Positions 57,038 to 64,000 of a stretch of 64,000 bases of DNA are shown piece after piece. The position numbers were made by a program, and so were the translations under genes. A model generated the notes under the pieces. It saw only the letters and a list, made by a program, of their open reading frames with translations, was not told the origin of the DNA and made no database searches. Each line of letters opens with the position of its first letter. Position 1 is the stretch's first letter. The stretch covers positions 86,264 through 150,263 of the forward strand of contig VIIQ02000749.1 in assembly GCA_007449985.2 (NCBI GenBank), written 5' to 3'. This DNA comes from Desmodesmus armatus. Lineage: Eukaryota; Chlorophyta; Chlorophyceae; Sphaeropleales; Scenedesmaceae.

Positions 57038-59151
57038 CTGCAGAACAGCACAGAAGAGCAAGGAAGGATCGGGCAGTGCAGCACAACAACATGAGGCAAG
57101 GCGCATCCAGTGCACACAACCCTGACTCAAACCCTGGGTTTGACTTTGTAACGTTAGTCCCTTCACTCACTGCTGCCGGAGTAGGGAACTCAAGTGCCAG
57201 CTGGGGTCCGCTGCTGTCTCCAAACTTTCAGGAACCAAACATGATTCTTTCGAAATGAGGTTTGGCGTGCAAGAGCTCCACTGTAAGAAGTAACAGTTGA
57301 GTGGGTTCCGCACGACCCGCTGCTGCTGCCTGGGGCGCTGAGAGGGCCTGGGAGCGGTGTGTAATGGGTCTTCCGAAGTGTATCAAAGCTTAGGAGGTGT
57401 TTTGCGGGGCTGCTGTGGGGTGTGCCGTGGCGGGGCTGGTGGGTGGTTGTTACAAGGGGCCGTGCCCTGCAGCTGCCTTGTTGCTGTGCAGCGAGGTGCC
57501 TTCTCATAGCCAAAGTTACCCCTGCGCCTCGCATTCACAGAGACTCACAGCGTACAGCCAGCTACTGCACGTGGTGGTTTGAGCAGTACTGATCCAGCAG
57601 ACAGCACAGCAACTCCAGCGGACTCTGGCTTGCCCACATCCACGCTCAGGTTACAGGATGTCCTGTACAAGGCAAGTTGGCAGGGCAGGTGCCTGGCAGC
57701 AGTGAGGTCTTTCTGGGTGTAACAGCACAGCAGCTGCTCAGGGACAAGCCCCAGCTGGTCACACTGTGGGTGCTGTTGCTGCCTGCACACTTGCATTTAG
57801 GGATGCCGGCATGCTCAGTGAAACAATAGATTTCTGGCACATACAGTACCAGTAGAGAGGGTTCCACGGGGGAGTGAAGTGAAATAACAGTCATGGGGTG
57901 GGGTGCTGCTGCCTGCATAGTCCAGTCCTGCTGCTGGGGCAACAGGCAGCTCCTGACAAATGCTGCACTCACCTTGAACGCGTTTCAATATGGATGCTGC
58001 ATGCTGCCAGGACCAAGTGACACAGTCGTTGCTGCCGCTGTTTGCCAGCCTGGCATGTGGAGCAGCAGCAAGCACAGAGCAGCATGTGTGTCAGTTGCTA
58101 TCTTGTTGATTAGGAATGTTTAGTTTTGCATAGATCAGACCAAATCAGAGGGGTGTGTGCACACAGTCTGGGTGGGTGATCACCATCCAAATGCAGGCAC
58201 TGCTGTTGTCACCATGAGCAGCAGTGCAGGAAGAGTCGCACGTCATGCAACCGCTTAATTGTGAAAGTACGGATCGGCATGTTCAGTTCACCCAGGAGCG
58301 CGCTTACCGAATGATTTTGGCGTGCCCACGGTGGTGTTGATGACAGAGCAGGGGTGTATCCAAGAAGCAATCGTAAGAGCTGCCCGGTGTGCACACAAAA
58401 GAACACGTTTTGGCTGGCATCCCAACGCGCCGAATAGCCAGCGCGCGCTGTGCATGAGGCACAGTCATCCTGCTTACGTGGATCATCGTTTCAAACCACC
58501 TGCCAATTTGACAATAGTTTGCAGTGCAGTCCTGCTGTACAGGCCTTGTTGCTAGTGTTTATGTCTGTCTCATTTGTTGCTGGACATGCACAACTTTAAG
58601 TAGGTGGTGAGGCAGCTGGAGATGCTGTGCTGAATGCAACACCTTCAAGGCCAGGTGCAAAGCTGTCCATGCAGCAAGCAAAGCAAGCATCACTCCACAA
58701 CAAAATTCCAACAAAGCGCGCGAGATGTTGCAAGGCAGCAATTGGCAGACCCCTATTGGAGAATGCACACTAGCCTGCAGAAGCAGGGGTTGTACTGCCG
58801 AGCGGTACAAGACATGCCTGCGCATTCGGCCCTGCCGCGCAACTTCAGGCAGCAAGGCTGACATAATATACACGTAATATACAACACACAAGCAAGATGT
58901 ACATAACCAGCCACATCTGCTGGCCTACTCTACTGCCTACTGACAGTGTGGTCCACCCACCCCCCCATGCATTCCTAAACCCTACGCAGTGCACAGGGCC
59001 CACCCAGAGAGACAGAGGCTGCGCACGCGCTGCCAGCACCACCAGGACACAGGTGCACACACCACAGCAAGACAAGGGCCCCTGCAAGGGCCAGCAGCTG
59101 CATTGCAAAACATGGCAGGTGAGGGACCTGCAGCAGTAGCAGCCAAGGCCT

Positions 59152-61366
59152 TCAGCGGAAGCGCTTGGGTGGCCTGCCTCCCTCAACACCCTGATAACTG
59201 TGGCCATTAATGGTCACATCCTCCGTGGTTGGTGCTGCCACAACCTGGTAGCACTCCTTCAGCTGCTTCAGGCCACTCTCCACCTGCTGTGGGGTGATAG
59301 CTAGACAACGTGACAGCACCATATCCCGCAACAGCTTCACGTCCCCCTCAACAGCGACGTGCCAACCCTGCTTGTAAATATCAACCACCGTACCCTGCTT
59401 GACGTTAGCAAAGGGGTGCTCCACAATCTGATGCAGGTCAGGGCTGTACTTAGGCAGTTCTAACAGGTGCTCGTAACCTGTCTCATCGTCAACAAGGTTG
59501 CACAGATGCGGGTGCACATGGTGGAAGTTGGGGTTGTCCATGCTGAGCTTTGGCTCCCAGCCTGCTCCTTTGCGCGCTTCACGCCTTTCTCGAAATAGCC
59601 CTCCATGAGGATGTCCGCAACCTCCGCTGCTGTGGCTGAGCTGGCTGGCTTAACATACTTGCTGTCCTTGGTCTGCGTGCAGGCGACACAGGGAGCAGAA
59701 GGGCAGCATTACTCAGCCAAGGGTGGCAGCAGCACAACACCTAAACCCTCATGTGAGCCGCAAGGGCCAGCTCTACTACATCACCCTGCAGGACGGCAAA
59801 GAAAAGCAGATCACCTGCAGTATGGAGGTACACAAGGTAGCAGGGGGTGTACCTGTGAGGAGGGACATGTACGTTACTGCACGCCAAACAGCATCAGAGC
59901 GAGCGCACTTGCTGTGCCGCTGCCATGTTGACCACCAAGGCAAGCATGGAAGTTGGCAAGGAGGCACAGGTGGTGGAGTCAGAAAAGGCAGGCATGAAGG
60001 CCCTGAAAGATGTGGGTCTTGATGTGAGGGTGGCGTGTGAGGTGGCGCTGCCATTTTGGAAGGGGAGGGTTGACTTCTACGACATACCCAGCAAAACAGT
60101 CATCCAAGCAGATGGTAGGAGTCATCGTGTGCAGATGCACAACATGCATGCACGGCAGCAGCTGAAGCTTGACCTGCGCTGCTGCCGCAAGGCGTGGAAG
60201 CATGGGGTCAGGCTACTGCGGTTGTACCACCCCCCCGGCAGCAGGCAACAGCATGTGGGGTCAGGCTATGCTGGCTGCCACCAGGTTGCAGGCTGCTAAG
60301 TTTGTCACGCTGAGCAGCGAGTACGCAGACATAGTAGTTGATGCAGCACAGCAGCAGACATGCTGTGAGTGGTACTGCTGTGCTGACAGGGGACAGGGGG
60401 TACAGGTATGACGCAGCGGTGCAGTGCCACATCTGGCTTACCCGGTAACAACCCGTGCCCTTCTTCTTCTCGATGTCGCCCACCGCCTCGATCCTCGCCA
60501 GCTCAAAGTCCTTGCGACGCTCCATATGCTCGCGCATGCCTGGGTTGTGGCGGCCCATGGTGTCGATATCTGTTGTGCCGGTCAGGAACTCAACATACAC
60601 ACACACCCAGGCGGGCATTCAGTATCAGCGCAAAGTCAATCCTCCTAGCGCCATGCAGCTCAAACATGGGGTTCTCCTCAGGGGGCTGGCCTGCAAGCTT
60701 GCGCCTATCAACCCACCTTCAGCTTCCCAGCCAGATCCATGTTGAACCAAATGCGGCACTCATCATACCAGAACACCCGCTTCAGGAAATCAGGATCCTC
60801 CTCTATGAACTTCAGCATCATCCCGCAGTATTGCAGCCGGGCCATCCATCACATCAAGACAGTGGAGCATGCAGCATCATCGAGCAGCCAGGCGCAACCT
60901 CAAGCCACATGCACTCATGCAAGCCTGCAGGGTCATGCACGCAGGAAGCCCTTGTCGTTCTGGCACGGCGGCGCGCCAGGCTGCTGCAGGCGTCAGACAG
61001 CTGGTGAACTGCTTCAACTCCATTACATGATGACCCCCTCCTCAGTCACAACCTGCTGCTGCATGTACCCCTCCGCTACTATGTCAGCGCACTTAACAGC
61101 ATCATCGTCTGACAGCAGCTTCGGCCTCCCGTGCCCCACAGCATCGTGCAAGGTATGGCTCACTTCAAGCTTGCTGACACTCAACTGAATGAAGCTGCGC
61201 GTATCGCTGATCGTGTGCTCTGGATGCTGCGCATTCCACTGCTCCTGAAAGGCATCCATGGCATCTGAGATGACGCCGTCTGCCTTGTAGTAACACTTGA
61301 CCGCACACACCTTGCATCCCTGTGTACCTCGTCATTGGTCTTCATACCAGTGCTGGCTGGCGAGAC
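59152..61366 (-). pseudogene. DDE transposase, copy 3, broken
   Basis: C-terminal exon with the second Asp and the Glu is open (59152-59541 frame), and the EKKKGTGCYR-donor junction is kept. The region at 60840-61030 is scrambled. It has five G where copies 1 and 2 have four (61034-61038 on the plus strand), which is the in-frame form. Confidence 0.8.
59822..60449 (+). pseudogene. nuclease, copy 3, broken
   Basis: Corresponds to 51149-51775. The nuclease core with GRVDFYD and VIQADGRSH is open (59925-60299 frame), but the CQFC end of the zinc-ribbon is replaced, and indels near 59843, 60237 and 60372 break the frame. Confidence 0.8.
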
Positions 61367-61493
61367 CTGCAGAACAGCACAGAAGAGCAAGGAAGGATCG
61401 GGCAGTGCAGCACAACAACATGAGGCAAGGCGCATCCAGTGCACACAACCTGACTCAAACCCTGGGTTTGACTTTGTAACGTTAGTCCCTTCA

Positions 61494-64000
61494 CTGCCCG
61501 GAGTAGGGAACTCAAGTGCCAGCTGGGGTCCGCTGCTGTCTCCAAACTTTCAGGAACCAAACATGATTCTTTCGAAATGAGGTTTGGCGTGCAAGAGCTC
61601 CACTGTAAGAAGTAACAGTTGAGTGGGTTCCGCACGACCCGCTGCTGCTGCCTGGGGCGCTGAGAGGGCCTGGAGCCGGTGTAAATGGGTCTTCCGAAGT
61701 GTATCAAAGCTTAGGAGGTGTTTTGCGGGGCTGCTGTGGGTGTGTGCCGTGAGCGGGTCTGGTGGGTGGTTGTTACAAGGGGCCGTGCCCTGCAGCTGCC
61801 TTGTTGCTGTGCAGCGAGGTGCCTTCTCATAGCCAAAGTTCACCCCTGCGCCTCGCATTCACAGAGACTCACAGCGTACAGCCAGCTACTGCACGTGTGG
61901 TTTGAGCAGTACTGATCCAGCAGACAGCACAGCAACTCCAGCGGACTCTGGCTTGCCCACATCCACGCTCAGGTTACAGGATGTCCTGTACAAGGCAAGT
62001 TGGCAGGGCAGGTGCCTGGCAGCAGTGAGGTCTTTCTGGGTGTAACAGCACAGCAGCTGCTCAGGGACAAGCCCCAGCTGGTCACACTGTGGGTGCTGTT
62101 GCTGCCTGCACACTTGCATTTAGGGATGCCGGCATGCTCAGTGAAACAATAGATTTCTGGCACATACAGTACCAGTAGAGAGGGTTCCACGGGGGAGTGA
62201 AGTGAAATAACAGTCATGGGGTGGGGTGCTGCTGCTGCATAGTCCAGTCCTGCTGCTGGGGCAACAGGCAGCTCCTGACAAATGCTGCACTCACCTTGAA
62301 CGCGTTTCAATATGGATGCTGCATGCTGCCAGGACCAAGTGACACAGTCGTTGCTGCTGTTTGCCAGCCTGGCATGGAGCAGCAGCAAGCACAGAGCAGC
62401 ATGTGTGTCAGTTGCTATCTTGTTGATTAGGAATGTTTAGTTTTGCATAGATCAGACCAAATCAGAGGGGTGTGTGCACACAGTCTGGGTGGGTGATCAC
62501 CATCCCAAATGCAGGCACTGCTGTTGTCACCATGAGCAGCAGTGCAGGAAGAGTCGCACGTCATGCAACCCGCTTAATTGTGAAAGTACGGATCGGCATG
62601 TTCAGTTCACCCAGGAGCGCGCTTACCGAATGATTTTGGCGTGCCCACGGTGGTGTTGATGACAGAGCAGGGGTGTATCCAAGAAGCAATCGTAAGAGCT
62701 GCCCGGTGTGCACACAAAAGAACACGTTTTTGGCTGCATCCCCAACGCGCCGAATAGCCAGCGCGCGCTGTGCATGAGGCACAGTCATCCTGCTTACGTG
62801 GATCATCGTTTCAAACCACCTGCCAATTTGACAATAGTTTGCAGTGCAGTCCTGCTGTACAGGCCTTGTTGCTAGTGTTATGTCTGTCTCATTGTTGCTG
62901 GACATGCACAACTTAAGTAGGTGGTGAGGCAGCTGGAGATGCTGTGCTGAATGCAACACCTTCAAGGCCAGGTGCAAAGCTGTCCATGCAGCAAGCAAAG
63001 CAAGCATCACATCCACAAAAATTCCAACAAAGCGCGCGAGATGTTGCAAGGCAGCAATTGGCAGACCCCTATTGGAGAATGCACACTAGCCTGCAGAGCA
63101 GGGGTGTACTCGAGCGGTACAAGACATGCCTGCGCATTCGGCCCTGCCGCGCAACTTCAGGCAGCAAGGCTGACATAATATACACGTAATATACAACACA
63201 CAAGCAAGATGTACATAACCAGCCACATCTGCTGGCCTACTCTACTGCCTACTGACAGTGTGGTCCCACCCAACCCCCCATGCATTCCTAAACCTACGCA
63301 GTGCACAGGGCCCACCAGAGAGGACAGAGGCTGCGCACGCGCTGCCAGCACCACCAGGACACAGGTGCACCACCACAGCAAGACAAGGGCCCCTGCAGGG
63401 GCCAGCAGCTGCATTGCAAAACATGGCAGGTGAGGGACTGCAGCAGTAGCAGCCAAGGCCTTCAGCGGAAGCGCTTGGGTGGCCTGCCTCCCTCAACACC
63501 CTGATAACTGTGGCCATTAATGGTCACATCCTCCGTGGTTGGTGCTGCCACAACCTGGTAGCACTCCTTCAGCTGCTTCAGGCCACTCTCCACCTGCTGT
63601 GGGTGATAGCTAGAGCAACAAGTGACAGCACCATATCCCGCAACAGCTTCACGTCCCCTCAACAGCGACGTGCCAACCCTGCTTGTAAATATCACCACCG
63701 TACCCTGCTTGACGTTAGCAAAGGGGTGCTCCACAATCTGATGCAGGTCAGGGCTGTACTTAGGCAGTTCTAACAGGTGCTCGTAACCTGTCTCTCGTCA
63801 ACAAGGTTGCACCAGATGCGGGTGCACTGGTGGAAGGTGGGGTGTCCATGCTGAGCTTCTGGCTCCCGCACTGCTCTTTGCGCGCTTCACGCCTTTCTCG
63901 AAATAGCCCTCCATGAGGATGTCCGCAACCTCCGCTGCTGTGGCTGAGCTGGCTGGCTTAACATACTTGCTGTCCTTGGTCTGCGTGCAGGCGACACAGG
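61494..64000. mobile_element. Tc1/mariner-type unit, copy 4, cut by window end
   Basis: Left 2.5 kb of a fourth unit, reaching the sequence just before the nuclease (GTGCAGGCGACACAGG at the end). Indels relative to copy 1 are frequent. Left boundary as in the other units. Confidence 0.9.
63462..64000 (-). pseudogene. DDE transposase, copy 4, C-terminal exon only
   Basis: C-terminal exon corresponding to 50477-50998 with several indels (near 63601, 63612, 63690, 63793 and 63812-63870). The upstream exons lie beyond the window. Confidence 0.8.

Larger units (their letters stand above)
52836..57172. mobile_element. Tc1/mariner-type unit, copy 2 (4337 bp)
   Basis: Second head-to-tail unit. The differences from copy 1 that I found are small insertions or deletions (for example near 55034, 56130, 56512, 56953 and 57006), several of which break the transposase frame. 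Its junction with copy 3 reads CACTCACTGCTGCCGG, against CACTGCAGTGCTGCCCGG between copies 1 and 2. Confidence 0.9.
57173..61493. mobile_element. Tc1/mariner-type unit, copy 3 (4321 bp), degraded
   Basis: Third unit. Many small indels plus two scrambled patches relative to copies 1 and 2, at about 59900-59945 (inside the nuclease zinc-ribbon) and 60840-61030 (transposase before Asp 1). Junction with copy 4 reads CACTGCCCGGAG. Confidence 0.9.

Noticed and set aside
48493..64000. CRISPR array or satellite DNA as explanation for the repeats
   Set aside because: Units are 4.3 kb, abut directly without spacers, and encode a transposase and a nuclease.

Overview
The window looks like nuclear DNA of a green alga (Chlorophyta). 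Genes are broken by many short GT-AG introns. Proteins are full of poly-Gln, poly-Ala and poly-Ser runs from CAG/CTG repeats, and a chloroplast-targeted DCL-type protein is present. I cannot name the species. I saw no rRNA, tRNA or CRISPR. Gene models below were built by eye from exon reading frames and splice sites; where intron phases agree over many exons I trust them most. Layout, left part (minus strand, 0.6-22 kb): small secreted Gly/Tyr-rich proteins (0.67-1.04 kb and 2.7-4.8 kb); a secreted Gln/Ala-rich protein (5.4-8.1 kb); a 968-residue nuclear-looking protein with a BRCT domain (9.9-15.4 kb); and a 531-residue UDP-glycosyltransferase (UGT) in nine exons (16.5-22.0 kb). The UGT has a signal peptide, an ER-retention-like C-terminus and Pro in place of the usual catalytic His. 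Middle part (plus strand, 24.6-46.5 kb): a 996-residue coiled-coil protein with a probable C-terminal membrane anchor; a 98-residue AGP-like GPI-anchored peptide; a roughly 840-residue protein whose N-terminal third resembles RNA polymerase I subunit RPA34/PAF49 and whose remainder is acidic; and a DCL/DUF3223 chloroplast protein. Right part (48.5-64 kb): a head-to-tail tandem array of a 4.34-kb unit, three complete copies plus a fourth cut by the window end. Each unit carries a Tc1/mariner-type DDE transposase on the minus strand. Its coding region is interrupted, between the first and second catalytic Asp, by a 770-nt GT-AG intron. Filling that intron on the opposite (plus) strand is a gene for a zinc-ribbon plus Vsr/EDxHD-like nuclease. 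This selfish gene inside a selfish gene is the best candidate for an undescribed system here. Two genome-wide habits also stand out. Nearly every multi-exon gene has tandem partial copies of its own exon ends next to the real exon. Introns tend to carry poly-G after the donor and poly-C or CTG runs before the acceptor, read in the sense direction. Between copies 1 and 2 of the array the differences I noticed are small indels, and errors pile up towards the window end, so sequence quality there should be treated with caution.
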